Shown here one piece after another: positions 1-8,466 of a stretch of DNA of 64,000 nucleotides. The DNA is from Tepiditoga spiralis (lineage in GTDB: Bacteria > Thermotogota > Thermotogae > Petrotogales > Petrotogaceae): assembly GCF_014701195.1 (NCBI RefSeq), contig NZ_AP018712.1, forward strand, positions 1,630,501 to 1,694,500, written 5' to 3'. Each line of letters begins with the position of its first letter. The first letter of the stretch is position 1. Made by a program: the position numbers and the translations under genes. The notes beneath the pieces are model-generated. The model saw only the letters and a program-made list of their open reading frames with translations, was not told the origin of the DNA and did no database searches.

Positions 1-74
1 TGAAAATTGGTGATAAAGTTGAAGTAATAAAAAGGGAAAGTAATATATTAAAGGTGAAAAAGGAGGAGATGTAA
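1..74 (+). CDS. NfeD-family protein, C-terminal end (partial)
   Basis: The reading frame open from base 3 encodes 23 residues (starting KIGDKVEVIKRES) and stops at 72-74, directly before the ATG of the SPFH gene. The GDKVEV..S..LKVKK pattern is typical of the small OB-fold that ends NfeD proteins, and NfeD genes commonly sit directly upstream of SPFH/stomatin genes as a membrane-associated pair. The ribosome site of the next gene lies inside this coding end, so the two are translationally linked. The rest of the gene is outside the window. Identity rests on a short tail plus context. Confidence 0.7.
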   Translation, partial: KIGDKVEVIKRESNILKVKKEEM

Positions 75-995
75 ATGTTTTTGTTGATTATTGTTGCAGT
101 ATTTTTAATATTAATAGTTGCAAGTAGTTTGAAAATTGTAAGACCTTATGAAAAAGCTTTGGTTGAAAGATTAGGGAAATTTCATAGAGAAATTGGACCA
201 GGTTTAAACATAATAGTTCCATTTCTTGAAAGAATAACAAAAGTAGATATGAGAGAAATGTTAATAGATGTTCCACCACAAGAAGTTATTACAAAAGATA
301 ATGTTATAGTTACAGTTGATGCAGTTATATATTATCAAGTAATGGAAGCATTTAAAGTAATATATAATGTTGGTGAATTTACAATAGCTTCTGTAAAATT
401 AGCTCAAACGAACTTAAGAAATTTGATAGGTGAATTGGAATTAGATCAAACATTGACTTCAAGAGAAAGAATAAATACAAAACTTAGAGAAATATTGGAT
501 GAAGCAACAGATAAATGGGGTATAAAAGTAACTAGAGTTGAAATAAAGAAAATTGATCCACCAAAAGATATAATGGAAGCTATGAGTAGACAAATGAAGG
601 CTGAAAGACTTAAAAGAGCAGTTATTTTAGAATCTGAAGGATACAGACAATCTCAAATATTAAAAGCAGAAGGAGATAAACAATCTGCAATATTGAAAGC
701 AGAAGGACAAGCTGAAGCAATAAAAAGAGTTGCAGAAGGACAAAAATATAAATTAAAAACAGAAGCAGAAGGACAAGCTGAAGCAATACAAAATGTTTTT
801 AATGCTATTCATGAAGGAAATCCAACAAAAGATTTAATAGCGGTAAAATATTTAGATGCTTTAAGAGATATTTCTAATGGACAGGCAACAAAAGTATTTT
901 TACCTTACGAAGTATCGGGTGTTCTTGGATCAATATCAACAATGATTGAAGCAGCTAAAACCGATGTATTTAAAAAAGAGAAAAAGGAAAAATAA
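75..995 (+). CDS. qmcA: SPFH/stomatin-like membrane protein (QmcA type)
   Basis: 306 aa. One N-terminal membrane anchor (about residues 1-20) is followed by the SPFH/band 7 domain, with the family pattern VRPYEKALVERLGKF, GPGLNIIVPF and VDMRE. A long helical segment (about 185-245) carries repeated EGQAEAI/LKAEGDKQ units, which form the coiled-coil oligomerisation region of stomatins. Such proteins build ring-like membrane microdomains and scaffold membrane proteases. It follows the NfeD fragment with no gap. The strong GGAGGAG site at 61-67 supports the ATG at 75. The family is clear; the symbol is assigned by similarity of layout only. Confidence 0.9.
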   Translation: MFLLIIVAVFLILIVASSLKIVRPYEKALVERLGKFHREIGPGLNIIVPFLERITKVDMREMLIDVPPQEVITKDNVIVTVDAVIYYQVMEAFKVIYNVGEFTIASVKLAQTNLRNLIGELELDQTLTSRERINTKLREILDEATDKWGIKVTRVEIKKIDPPKDIMEAMSRQMKAERLKRAVILESEGYRQSQILKAEGDKQSAILKAEGQAEAIKRVAEGQKYKLKTEAEGQAEAIQNVFNAIHEGNPTKDLIAVKYLDALRDISNGQATKVFLPYEVSGVLGSISTMIEAAKTDVFKKEKKEK

Positions 996-999
996 AAAA

Positions 1000-1512
1000 A
1001 TGTTAATTTCTGTATTAATAAATGGATTGGCAATTATTTTAGCATTTTATATAATAAAAATTTATACTTTAAATAATAAAGAGTTACCAATGTTCTTAAA
1101 ATATTTCGGCAATTATTTAATTGCCGGAAGTTTTTTAATTCTTTTTTATATTTATGGACATAAAAAAATGAATACAGTTCACTTTTTAAGTTTTTTAATA
1201 CTATTAGTATATTATATAAGACAGTTTAATGTAACTAGAAAAAAATTTCATGAAAACTTTAGATCAATGGTCATGTCTTTTGGATATACAAGAAAAACAT
1301 ATTTTAAATCATTTCTTTCAAAAAAACTTATTAAAAGTGGAATTGAATCTTTTTTTTATGCAAATGCAATGTATATACTGTTTCAAACTTTATCAAAAAA
1401 TATATATGAAGAATTAAATGGAATAAAACTAATAATAATCTTTTTACTGTTAATTTTAGCCTCCTATATAGATAGTTTTAATGAGGAAAAAATATACAAA
1501 AACGTAAAGTAG
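1000..1512 (+). CDS. Multi-pass membrane protein of unknown function
   Basis: 170 aa from the ATG at 1000, which lies 5 nt after the SPFH stop and has AAGGAA at 984-989. An earlier in-frame ATG at 946 would overlap the SPFH gene by 50 nt and is less likely. The protein has about four to five hydrophobic helices (near residues 3-20, 31-50, 56-72, 115-130, 143-158) joined by Lys/Arg-rich loops. No family is recognised. Proximity suggests co-expression with the NfeD/SPFH pair. Its coding sequence holds a hairpin followed by T6 at 1104-1136, listed separately. Confidence 0.7.
   Translation: MLISVLINGLAIILAFYIIKIYTLNNKELPMFLKYFGNYLIAGSFLILFYIYGHKKMNTVHFLSFLILLVYYIRQFNVTRKKFHENFRSMVMSFGYTRKTYFKSFLSKKLIKSGIESFFYANAMYILFQTLSKNIYEELNGIKLIIIFLLLILASYIDSFNEEKIYKNVK
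1104..1136 (+). other. Terminator-like hairpin inside a coding region
   Basis: CGGCAATT and AATTGCCG form a perfect 8-bp core around the loop ATTT. One G-U and two A-U pairs extend it outward to 11 bp. One base later comes T6 (1131-1136), giving the form of an intrinsic terminator within the membrane-protein gene. The codons under the stem (ttc, ggc, gcc) are uncommon in this genome. Confidence 0.6.
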
Positions 1513-1589
1513 ATTAAATATATCGGTGTTAGAATACCGTTGATGGGTATTAAAAAAATAGAAAATATATAAATTCAGGAGGTTACATT

Positions 1590-2261
1590 ATGGAAAGATT
1601 ACTTGATGAAAATACAGCAAAGCAAGTAAAAGAAGTATTAAATGAAATGGAAGGTTCAGTAAAGTGTTTATTATTTAAGGGAGATAATGAATATTCACAA
1701 GTTACTGAACAATTATTAAAAGAAGTTTCAGAAGTGAACGATAAAATAGTTATTGAATCATATGATATAAATGATCCACTCGCTGAAGAATTTGACATTG
1801 ATAAAGAATTAACTCCTGCAATGGTTATGTTAAATTCAAAAGGAGAAGATTTAGGAGTTAAGTTTTATGGAATTCCTTCTGGACATGAATTTTCTACACT
1901 TTTACAAGAATTAATAGCAATGTCAAAAGGTGGAAAAACAGAATTTTCTGAAGATGCAGTAAGTAAATTATCTTCAATAGATAAAAAATTAAGAATAAGA
2001 GCATTTATAACTCCTACATGTCCATATTGTCCTAAAGCAGTTCTTGCAGCTCAACAAACTGCTATGATAAATGAAAATATTTTAGGAGAAATGGTTGAAG
2101 CAAATGAATTTGGTCCACTTTCAATGAAACACGGAGTTAGCTCTGTACCTCATACAGTAATAGAAGTATTTGAAAATGGTGAATGGGTTGTAAAAAATGA
2201 ATTTGTTGGTGCATATCCGGAACCTAACTTTGTAGAAGAAATATTAAAAGCAGTAGAATAA
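1590..2261 (+). CDS. Protein disulfide oxidoreductase (two-thioredoxin-unit PDO / glutaredoxin-like)
   Basis: 223 aa, the length of thermophile PDO proteins built from two thioredoxin folds. The C-terminal unit carries the redox motif CPYC (about residues 144-147, context TPTCPYCP) and the cis-Pro region SVPHTV. The N-terminal unit has KGDNEYSQ where a CxxC would lie, so only one redox centre remains. The role is cytoplasmic disulfide formation or exchange, with reduction probably by the thioredoxin reductase encoded next. The start has AGGAGG at 1576-1581. The terminator at 2273-2302 only partly separates it from trxB. Confidence 0.88.
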   Translation: MERLLDENTAKQVKEVLNEMEGSVKCLLFKGDNEYSQVTEQLLKEVSEVNDKIVIESYDINDPLAEEFDIDKELTPAMVMLNSKGEDLGVKFYGIPSGHEFSTLLQELIAMSKGGKTEFSEDAVSKLSSIDKKLRIRAFITPTCPYCPKAVLAAQQTAMINENILGEMVEANEFGPLSMKHGVSSVPHTVIEVFENGEWVVKNEFVGAYPEPNFVEEILKAVE

Positions 2262-2272
2262 TAAATAAGATA

Positions 2273-2302
2273 AAAAGGTAACCGGAAGGTTACCTTTTTT
2301 TA
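2273..2302 (+). terminator. Intrinsic terminator between PDO gene and trxB
   Basis: AAAAGGTAACC and GGTTACCTTTT form a perfect 11-bp stem around a GGAA tetraloop, followed by T's. The trxB ribosome site (AGGAGG) starts right after it, so partial read-through may set the PDO:trxB ratio. Confidence 0.85.
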
Positions 2303-2315
2303 TAGGAGGAATAAT

Positions 2316-3272
2316 ATGTTTTTTGATATGGGAAGTGCTGGGAAAAAATCAGAATTAAAAGAATATTATGATATGATAATAATAGGCGGAGGTCCTGGTG
2401 GTGTTGCTGCTGCAATATATGCAGTTCAAGGTGGTGTAAAACCTCTAATTATTGAAAAAGCTTTAGATGGTGGGCAAATGAATTTAACTGAAAAAATAGA
2501 AAACTATCCAGGTTTTTCATCAATTGAAGGAAGTGAGTTAGCTGAAAAATTTGGTGAACATGCAAAAGAATTTGGTGTTGAATTTAATTATTCTACAGTT
2601 ATAAAAATAGAAGATAAAGGAAATGAAAAATTAGTTTATACTGATGATGGAAATGTTATAAAGACAAAAGTTATAATAATTGCAACTGGTGCAAATCCAA
2701 GGCCGGCTGGAGTAAAGGGAGAAAAGGAATTTACTAATAAAGGAATTTCATATTGTGCAACGTGTGATGGTCATTTTTTTAAAGATCAAAAAGTAGCAGT
2801 TATTGGTGGTGGTAATACTGCTGTTGAAGAAGCATTGTATCTTTCAAAAATAGCAAAAGAAGTTGTAATTATTCATAGAAGAGATAAACTAAGAGCAGAT
2901 AAAATATATCAAGAAAGAGCGTTTAATACTTCTAATATAAGTTTTAGATGGGACAGTGTTATAGAAGAAATAAAAGGGGATATAAAAGTAAGAAGTCTTG
3001 TATTAAAAAATAAGAAGACAAATGAATTAACTGAAGAGTTATTTGATGGAATTTTTATTTTTATTGGTTTAGAACCAGCTGTAGATTTTTTAAATGGAAT
3101 TGTTGAGTTGAATGAATCAAAATATATAAAAGTTGATAAACACATGCAAACAAATGTAAAAGGAATATATGCTGTAGGAGATGTTATAGAAAAAGAATTA
3201 AGGCAAGTAGTTACTTCAGTAGCTGAAGGAGCAATTGCTGCTTCACATGCTGTCAGAGAGTATTTTAATTAA
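2316..3272 (+). CDS. trxB: Thioredoxin reductase (NADPH/FAD)
   Basis: 318 aa. FAD-binding GGGPGG sits near residue 25 after a short N-terminal extension (MFFDMGSAGKKSELKEYYD). The redox-active CATC is in SYCATCDGHFF near 147-150, and the second nucleotide-binding motif VIGGGNTAVEEA follows. The end has the GDV..K.LRQVVTSVAEGAIAA FAD-site signature. It reduces thioredoxin-like partners. The PDO gene just upstream is the obvious partner, as in known PDO-TrxR redox pairs. The ribosome site AGGAGGAAT supports the ATG at 2316. Confidence 0.95.
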   Translation: MFFDMGSAGKKSELKEYYDMIIIGGGPGGVAAAIYAVQGGVKPLIIEKALDGGQMNLTEKIENYPGFSSIEGSELAEKFGEHAKEFGVEFNYSTVIKIEDKGNEKLVYTDDGNVIKTKVIIIATGANPRPAGVKGEKEFTNKGISYCATCDGHFFKDQKVAVIGGGNTAVEEALYLSKIAKEVVIIHRRDKLRADKIYQERAFNTSNISFRWDSVIEEIKGDIKVRSLVLKNKKTNELTEELFDGIFIFIGLEPAVDFLNGIVELNESKYIKVDKHMQTNVKGIYAVGDVIEKELRQVVTSVAEGAIAASHAVREYFN

Positions 3273-3278
3273 TAAATT

Positions 3279-3308
3279 AGAGTCCAATATAATGGACTCT
3301 TTTTTTTA
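3279..3308 (+). terminator. Intrinsic terminator after trxB
   Basis: AGAGTCCA / TGGACTCT 8-bp perfect stem with 6-nt loop, followed by a run of seven or more T's. Confidence 0.85.
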
Positions 3309-3392
3309 TTGTAATAAACTCTTTTTATTATTGTAAATATAAAACTTATAATAAGTAATAAAATAGAAGTAAAAATAATGGAGGTGAAATTA

Positions 3393-4850
3393 ATGAGAGA
3401 AGCTTTAACCTTTGATGATGTTTTATTAGTGCCACAATATAGTGAAATTGTTCCAACAAAGGTGAACACTACTACAAATTTGATAAAGAATATAAAAATT
3501 AAGGTACCTTTTATTTCAGCGGCTATGGATACAGTAACAGAGTCAGAAATGGCAAAAGCAATGGCAAGAGAAGGTGGCGTTGGAATAATACATAAAAATA
3601 TGTCAATAGAAAGGCAAGCTCATCAAGTTGCAAAGGTAAAAAGAGCAGAAAATGGAGTTATTTTTGATCCTATTACAATTTCACCAAATACAAAGGTATA
3701 TGAAGCAGAAAAATTAATGAAAGAATATAAAATTGGTGGGTTTCCAGTTGTAGATAAAAAAGGAAAATTACTTGGAATATTAACTAATAGAGATATAAGA
3801 TTTGAAAGAAACTCAAAAAAATTAGTTAAAGAATTAATGACACCGTATAAAAAATTAATAGTTGCAGGAACTCACATAGGATTAAAAAAAGCAAAAGAGA
3901 TACTTCATGAAAATAAAATCGAAAAACTTCCAATTGTTGATGAAAATGGGAAAATAGAAGGATTAATAACAATAAAAGATGTAATGGCGGTTATAGAACA
4001 TCCAAATGCAACTAGAGATTCAAAAGGAAGATTAGTTGTTGGTGGAGCAATAGGAATTTCGGATGGTCTTGAAAGATCGAGGGCATTAATTCAAGAAGAT
4101 GTAGATTTTTTAGTTTTAGACTCAGCACATGGACATTCTAAAAATATTATTGAAACATTAAAGAAAATAAAAAATGAATATCCAAATATACCTATAATGG
4201 CAGGAAATATAGCAACGAAAAAAGCAGCAAAGGATTTAATAGAAGCTGGAGCTGATGCAATAAAAGTTGGAATTGGACCAGGTTCAATATGTACTACAAG
4301 AATAATTGCTGGAATTGGTGTACCACAGCTGACAGCAATAATGGATGTTTTTGAAATTGCTAAAGAACATAATATACCAGTTATTGCTGATGGAGGTATA
4401 AGATATTCTGGAGATATTGTAAAAGCATTAGTTGCAGGTGCAAAATCTGTAATGATTGGAAGTATATTTGCAGGAACTGATGAAGCACCAGGTGAAACCA
4501 TAATATATGGAGGTAGAAAGTTTAAAACATATAGAGGAATGGGCTCAATAGGTGCAATGGAAAAAGGAAGTAAAGATAGATATTTTCAATCAGAAATTGA
4601 AGAATCTGAAAAATTAGTTCCAGAAGGTGTTGAAGGAATGGTTCCTTATAAAGGTGGAGTAAAGGATATAATTTATCAATTACTTGGTGGATTAAAAGCT
4701 GGAATGGGTTATAATGGAGCTGAAACCATAGAAAAATTAAGAGAAAATTCAGAATTTATAAAAATAACTCCAGCAAGTATGCAAGAAAGTCATCCACATG
4801 ATATATCAATTACAAAGGAGTCTCCAAATTACTCTTACTTTCAGAAATAA
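3393..4850 (+). CDS. guaB: IMP dehydrogenase
   Basis: 485 aa, usual length. It oxidises IMP to XMP with NAD+, the first committed step of GMP synthesis. The N-terminal LTFDDVLLVPQYSE is the family signature. Two CBS domains lie at about 90-200. The catalytic Cys loop GPGSICTTR is near residue 300, and the phosphate-binding and flap region ADGGIRYSGD ... GRKFKTYRGMGS follows. I place the start at the ATG at 3393, because GGAGGTG (3380-3386) lies ahead of it. The upstream in-frame ATG at 3378 touches that ribosome site. It is a single-gene unit between two terminators. A TATAAT at 3347-3352 may be its -10. Confidence 0.96.
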   Translation: MREALTFDDVLLVPQYSEIVPTKVNTTTNLIKNIKIKVPFISAAMDTVTESEMAKAMAREGGVGIIHKNMSIERQAHQVAKVKRAENGVIFDPITISPNTKVYEAEKLMKEYKIGGFPVVDKKGKLLGILTNRDIRFERNSKKLVKELMTPYKKLIVAGTHIGLKKAKEILHENKIEKLPIVDENGKIEGLITIKDVMAVIEHPNATRDSKGRLVVGGAIGISDGLERSRALIQEDVDFLVLDSAHGHSKNIIETLKKIKNEYPNIPIMAGNIATKKAAKDLIEAGADAIKVGIGPGSICTTRIIAGIGVPQLTAIMDVFEIAKEHNIPVIADGGIRYSGDIVKALVAGAKSVMIGSIFAGTDEAPGETIIYGGRKFKTYRGMGSIGAMEKGSKDRYFQSEIEESEKLVPEGVEGMVPYKGGVKDIIYQLLGGLKAGMGYNGAETIEKLRENSEFIKITPASMQESHPHDISITKESPNYSYFQK

Positions 4851-4859
4851 AGTAAATAT

Positions 4860-4897
4860 AAAATATGATACTTCGATTTTATGAAGTATCATATTTT
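4860..4897. terminator. Bidirectional terminator between guaB and tmcAL
   Basis: AAAATATGATACTTC / GAAGTATCATATTTT perfect 15-bp stem with an 8-nt loop. A/T tracts on both sides suit termination of both convergent genes. Confidence 0.85.
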
Positions 4898-4908
4898 ATT
4901 AATTATAT

Positions 4909-6192
4909 TTAAAGCATAATAACTTTTTTTATCATATCTTCTTCATAAGAAGAAGATATTTTATTTTGGTATAAAAGAGAATAGATATTTGAAGCTTTAA
5001 AATCATACTTTATTTGTTCTAAAAATATTTCTGGAATGCTATCGTATTTTTTATCTTCATTTTTTAAATCTTTTATAAGTTTTTTATATATTTGATAATA
5101 TTGAGAAGGAGTCGTTATTATTGGATATTTAGATTTTTTCTTTATAATATTTAATAATTTTTGTCCTTTTTTATTAAAACCTAATACTCTTAAGTATTGT
5201 GGACCATATTCAGCATATTTTTTGTATTCATAATCCTTTAAATCAAATAAAATATTTAGCATACTTCTTTTTACTCTGGTATATGTAAATCTTTTAGATT
5301 TTACTTTTTTCAATAAATCATTTATATCCTTACTCCTTTTAGAGTATTCAATAAAACGTTTATCTAATCCTTCTTTTATATCTAAAATATCTGTAATATC
5401 TTCTCTTTCTGATAACCTTAATTTGTAAAGAATTATTTCCCTCATTTTTTCAAGATTTATTGGTCCATTCCCTTTACTTATTTCTCTTTTTAATATTTCT
5501 AAAGTTTTTTTAGGAACTGAGTTTTCTATTTTAGAGATTTTATTTTCAAATATTAACTTTCTTATTGCAGTAGCACTGGATAATTTTCCTTTGAATTCAG
5601 AATCATTATAGTCAGAACCGTGTCTTTGAATAGTATGAGGTATAATTTTTGAATTATAATAATTTAAATTATTTAAATATTCAATTCCCAATATATCATT
5701 GGATTTTTCAACTATTTTTTCAATATCAGTATCATTATCAAAAAACTTTTTTAATGCTTCTTTTCTAGCATTTGGAAAGCTTAATCCTTTTTTTAAATAA
5801 TATTTTAGTAAATTAGTATATTCTTTTTTTTGAGTAATTAATACATTGGATATTTTTTTTAAATACTCAATATTTGAAGATTCGCTTCCAAAAACTATAT
5901 CAGTAACTACGTTTGTTCTTTCAAGAACTCCAATAGAACCATTTGCAAATGTTCCAGCACTTTGTGTTGCATATACAAAAGGTAATTCAAAAACAATATC
6001 AATTCCCATATTTAAGGCTGTTTCTGTTCTTGAAAATTTATTTATTATGGCTGGTTCTCCTCTTTGAACAAAGTTGCCACTCATTACGGCAACAGTATAA
6101 TCTGGAGATACAATTTTTTTTGCTGAATTAAGGTGATACAAATGTCCGTTATGAAATGGATTGTATTCTACAATTAAACCTAAAACATTCAT
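4909..6192 (-). CDS. tmcAL: tRNA(Met) cytidine acetate ligase (TmcAL, YlbM family)
   Basis: 427 aa. The N-terminal nucleotidyltransferase signature VEYNPFHNGHLYHL includes the HxGH-type ATP site. VMSGNFVQRGEPAI and FELPFVYATQSAG follow, as in the YlbM/TmcAL family, which acetylates the wobble cytidine of elongator tRNA-Met using ATP and acetate. Length matches the family (about 400-430). GAGGTAG 8 nt before the ATG supports the start. It lies 11 nt downstream of ychF, so the two are probably co-transcribed. An 11-bp hairpin (4934-4959) at its 3' end uses normal codons and may be chance. Confidence 0.92.
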   Translation of the reverse strand: MNVLGLIVEYNPFHNGHLYHLNSAKKIVSPDYTVAVMSGNFVQRGEPAIINKFSRTETALNMGIDIVFELPFVYATQSAGTFANGSIGVLERTNVVTDIVFGSESSNIEYLKKISNVLITQKKEYTNLLKYYLKKGLSFPNARKEALKKFFDNDTDIEKIVEKSNDILGIEYLNNLNYYNSKIIPHTIQRHGSDYNDSEFKGKLSSATAIRKLIFENKISKIENSVPKKTLEILKREISKGNGPINLEKMREIILYKLRLSEREDITDILDIKEGLDKRFIEYSKRSKDINDLLKKVKSKRFTYTRVKRSMLNILFDLKDYEYKKYAEYGPQYLRVLGFNKKGQKLLNIIKKKSKYPIITTPSQYYQIYKKLIKDLKNEDKKYDSIPEIFLEQIKYDFKASNIYSLLYQNKISSSYEEDMIKKVIML

Positions 6193-6203
6193 AATTATCT
6201 ACC

Positions 6204-7301
6204 TCACACATGAAAATGAAAGTATACACAGTCTCCTTCTTTTAATACATAATCTTTTCCTTCTATGGATACTTTTCCTTTTTCTTTTGCATCTTTAAAA
6301 CTACCTATGCTTTTTAACTCTTCAAAATTTATTACTTCTGCTTTTATAAAACCAGATTGTATATCTGTATGGATTTTTCCAGCTGCATCATAAGCTGTGA
6401 TACCTTTTAAAACATTCCAAGATTTTGATTCGTTTTCTGTTCCAGTTATAAAAGTTATTAAATTTAATGTATCTTTACACAATTTTACAAAATTATCTAT
6501 TAAATTACCTTTTATATTAAATTCTTCCATAAAAATTTCTTTTTCTTCATCATCTAATTCTATTAAATCCATTTCTAATTTTGCAGAAATTTTATAAAAA
6601 TTTGCATTTTTATTTTTTGCATATTCTTTTAATTTTATTACATATTCATTATCTTTTGTTAAGCCTTCTTCGTCTACATTTGCTACATAAATTACAGGTT
6701 TTTCAGTTATTAAAAATAGTGATTTTATAATTTCAATGTCTTTATCCGTTCTGGTTTCTTTGAATGTTCTAGAAGGGTTTGAAGTTTCTAAGTGTTTTTT
6801 TAAATCTTCCAGTAAACTACATTCATATTTTGCATCTTTATTTCCAGTTCTTGCTAATTTAAATGTTTTTTCATATCTTTTATCTATTGTATCAATATCT
6901 TTTTGAATTAATTCAAGGTCTACAACTTCTGCATCAAATATTGGATCTATTGTTCCAGATACATGAGAAATATTATCATCATCAAAAGCTCTAACTATAT
7001 GCGCTATTGCATCAACTTTACTTATATTATCTAAAAATTTATTACCAAGTCCTTCACCCTTACTTGCACCTTTTACAAGACCAGCAATATCAACAAATTC
7101 TATAGATGGTTTTACAGTTTTTTGTGAATTATAAATTTTTGATATATAATCAACTCTTTCATCTTCATACTCAACTATGGCAATATTAGGCTCTATTGTA
7201 CAGAATGGATAATTATCAGAAGGAACCATTTTTTTGGAAAGTGCATTGAACAAAGTTGATTTACCTACATTAGGTAATCCTACTAATCCTACTTGAAGCA
7301 T
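6204..7301 (-). CDS. ychF: Ribosome-associated GTPase/ATPase YchF (Obg family)
   Basis: 365 aa, the standard YchF length. G1 is GLPNVGKST at the extreme N-terminus, and the G3 region is FVDIAGLVKGASKGEGLGNKFL. A NVDE motif replaces the canonical NKxD, consistent with YchF preferring ATP. The C-terminal TGS-like domain ends KEGDCVYFHFHV. Role: translation-associated P-loop NTPase. GAAAGGGG precedes the ATG. It is the first gene of the ychF-tmcAL pair, divergent from the PilZ gene. Confidence 0.96.
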   Translation of the reverse strand: MLQVGLVGLPNVGKSTLFNALSKKMVPSDNYPFCTIEPNIAIVEYEDERVDYISKIYNSQKTVKPSIEFVDIAGLVKGASKGEGLGNKFLDNISKVDAIAHIVRAFDDDNISHVSGTIDPIFDAEVVDLELIQKDIDTIDKRYEKTFKLARTGNKDAKYECSLLEDLKKHLETSNPSRTFKETRTDKDIEIIKSLFLITEKPVIYVANVDEEGLTKDNEYVIKLKEYAKNKNANFYKISAKLEMDLIELDDEEKEIFMEEFNIKGNLIDNFVKLCKDTLNLITFITGTENESKSWNVLKGITAYDAAGKIHTDIQSGFIKAEVINFEELKSIGSFKDAKEKGKVSIEGKDYVLKEGDCVYFHFHV

Positions 7302-7391
7302 TTTAAAACCCCTTTCAATTTTTATTATATATATTATACATTATTCAGTTTAATACAATTAACAAAAAAAATTGTGCTATAATTCATTAAT

Positions 7392-7420
7392 TTTACAAAA
7401 AGGTTAAAATATTGTATAAT
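7392..7420 (+). promoter_or_regulatory. Sigma-70-type promoter of the PilZ gene
   Basis: TTTACA (7392-7397), a 17-bp spacer and a perfect TATAAT (7415-7420). The start codon follows 28 nt later. A second TATAAT with TGC extension is at 7375-7383 but has no good -35. Confidence 0.65.
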
Positions 7421-7447
7421 GTTAAATGTGTAATGGAGGTGATTTTT

Positions 7448-8104
7448 ATGTATGATTTTTTAAAAAAAATAGTATCAAAAGATATATTGTATAAAAACAT
7501 GAAAGTTGAATTTGAAATAAATGGAGTTATGTATAGTGGAGTTTATAAAGGTAAATCTGAAAATTTTAATAGTAATACAGACTATGAAATTATATTTTCT
7601 GACGAAGATTTGAGTACATATAAAGTTAGTGAGTATAGTAAGATGAGATTTTATTCAAAATTATCTGTTTTTTTGTTTAAAACACAGATACACGAAATAA
7701 AAAAAGTTGAAGATAAAACATTAATATTTTTTAAAATACCTCCAAAAGTTTATAGAGTAAAAAGAAGAGCAGATATAAGAGTTGATGTTTGTCAAAATGT
7801 TTTTTTTTATTTAAAAGAAGAGTTTGAAAAATTTCATAATCCAGATAGAAATTACTTTCTTTCAATTGATTTTAGCGTTGGTGGTTTATATATTAGATCT
7901 AAAAAAAATTTAAAAATAAATGAAAAAATATTGATAAATTTTAATTTAGGAAGTGGATATAATATAAAAAATTATGAAAGTAAGGTAGTAAGAAAAGGTT
8001 ATGATGAAGGGAAAGAATATCTATATGGAATAATGTTTATGAAAAAATTAAATTGGCTTATGAATGTATCACTTTATAAAACACTTTTGAAATTTAAAAA
8101 ATAG
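7448..8104 (+). CDS. PilZ-domain protein, YcgR/flagellar-brake type (c-di-GMP receptor)
   Basis: 218 aa. An N-terminal YcgR-like beta domain (about 1-100) is followed by a PilZ domain with both c-di-GMP motifs: the arginine cluster KRRADIR and the DFSVGGLYIRS (D/NxSxxG) motif. Such proteins bind c-di-GMP and slow motility or alter envelope functions. The start is the ATG at 7448 with GGAGGTG at 7435-7441. Earlier in-frame codons overlap the promoter. It is a single gene with its own promoter. It can act as effector for the HD-GYP phosphodiesterase encoded at 27.5 kb. Confidence 0.88.
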   Translation: MYDFLKKIVSKDILYKNMKVEFEINGVMYSGVYKGKSENFNSNTDYEIIFSDEDLSTYKVSEYSKMRFYSKLSVFLFKTQIHEIKKVEDKTLIFFKIPPKVYRVKRRADIRVDVCQNVFFYLKEEFEKFHNPDRNYFLSIDFSVGGLYIRSKKNLKINEKILINFNLGSGYNIKNYESKVVRKGYDEGKEYLYGIMFMKKLNWLMNVSLYKTLLKFKK

Positions 8105-8121
8105 TAAAAAATATGAAAAAT

Positions 8122-8160
8122 AAAGTATTTTCCATTTAGTTGACTTTAAATACTTTTTTT
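8122..8160 (+). terminator. Probable terminator after the PilZ gene
   Basis: AAAGTATTT and AAATACTTT pair across a 17-nt loop and are followed by a T run. All-AU stem ends make it weaker than the others. Confidence 0.45.
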
Positions 8161-8207
8161 AAAGAAAAAAAAAGTATTTTTAAAATTGAAAAAATTTTCA
8201 TGTGTAG

Positions 8208-8216
8208 TGTTATAAT
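8208..8216 (+). promoter_or_regulatory. Extended -10 promoter of the gcv operon
   Basis: TGTTATAAT is a perfect extended -10. A TTGAAA lies 19 bp upstream at 8186-8191. Predicted start is about 8223, leaving a leader of only some 13 nt that carries GGGGTGA. There is therefore no room for a glycine riboswitch. Confidence 0.6.
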
Positions 8217-8235
8217 ATGCTGGGGTGATTTTTAA

Positions 8236-8466
8236 ATGAAAAAATTAATAGAAAATGTAGAATTTTTTAAGGCAGAAATGATTAAACAAATTCTTGAAAA
8301 TGAGGGAATAAATCCAATTATAAAGTCAACAAGTATGATTGGCTCTGAATATATGGGATATGGTATTAGAAAAGATTTATATATTAATGAAAAATTTTTT
8401 GAACAAGCAAAAAAAATATTAAATGATTTAGAAATTTCAAATAAAAAGGAGGATCAAAATGTCTGA
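8236..8466 (+). CDS. DUF2007-family small protein
   Basis: 76 aa. It begins like DUF2007 (putative signal-transducing) proteins: KLIENVEFFKAEMIKQILENEGI, then a variable centre and ENEKFFEQAKKIL-like end. The fold is ferredoxin-like and the function is not known. GGGGTGA precedes the ATG. Its last 8 nt overlap the gcvT start, and the gcvT ribosome site AGGAGG lies inside it, so the two are translated together. Position at the head of the gcv operon suggests a role linked to glycine cleavage or its control; this is inference. Confidence 0.75.
   Translation: MKKLIENVEFFKAEMIKQILENEGINPIIKSTSMIGSEYMGYGIRKDLYINEKFFEQAKKILNDLEISNKKEDQNV

Noticed and set aside
1513-1589. AATACC/GGTATT stem before the PDO gene as a terminator
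   Set aside because: Six base pairs with no T run on the coding strand.
4934-4959. 11-bp hairpin at the 3' end of tmcAL
   Set aside because: Uses ordinary codons (tct, gaa, gat) and A/T-rich purine-pyrimidine tracts; a stem of this length is expected about once by chance in 64 kb of such composition.
8105-8235. Glycine riboswitch before the gcv operon
   Set aside because: The best promoter leaves a leader of about 13 nt, and no paired aptamer-like structure is visible.
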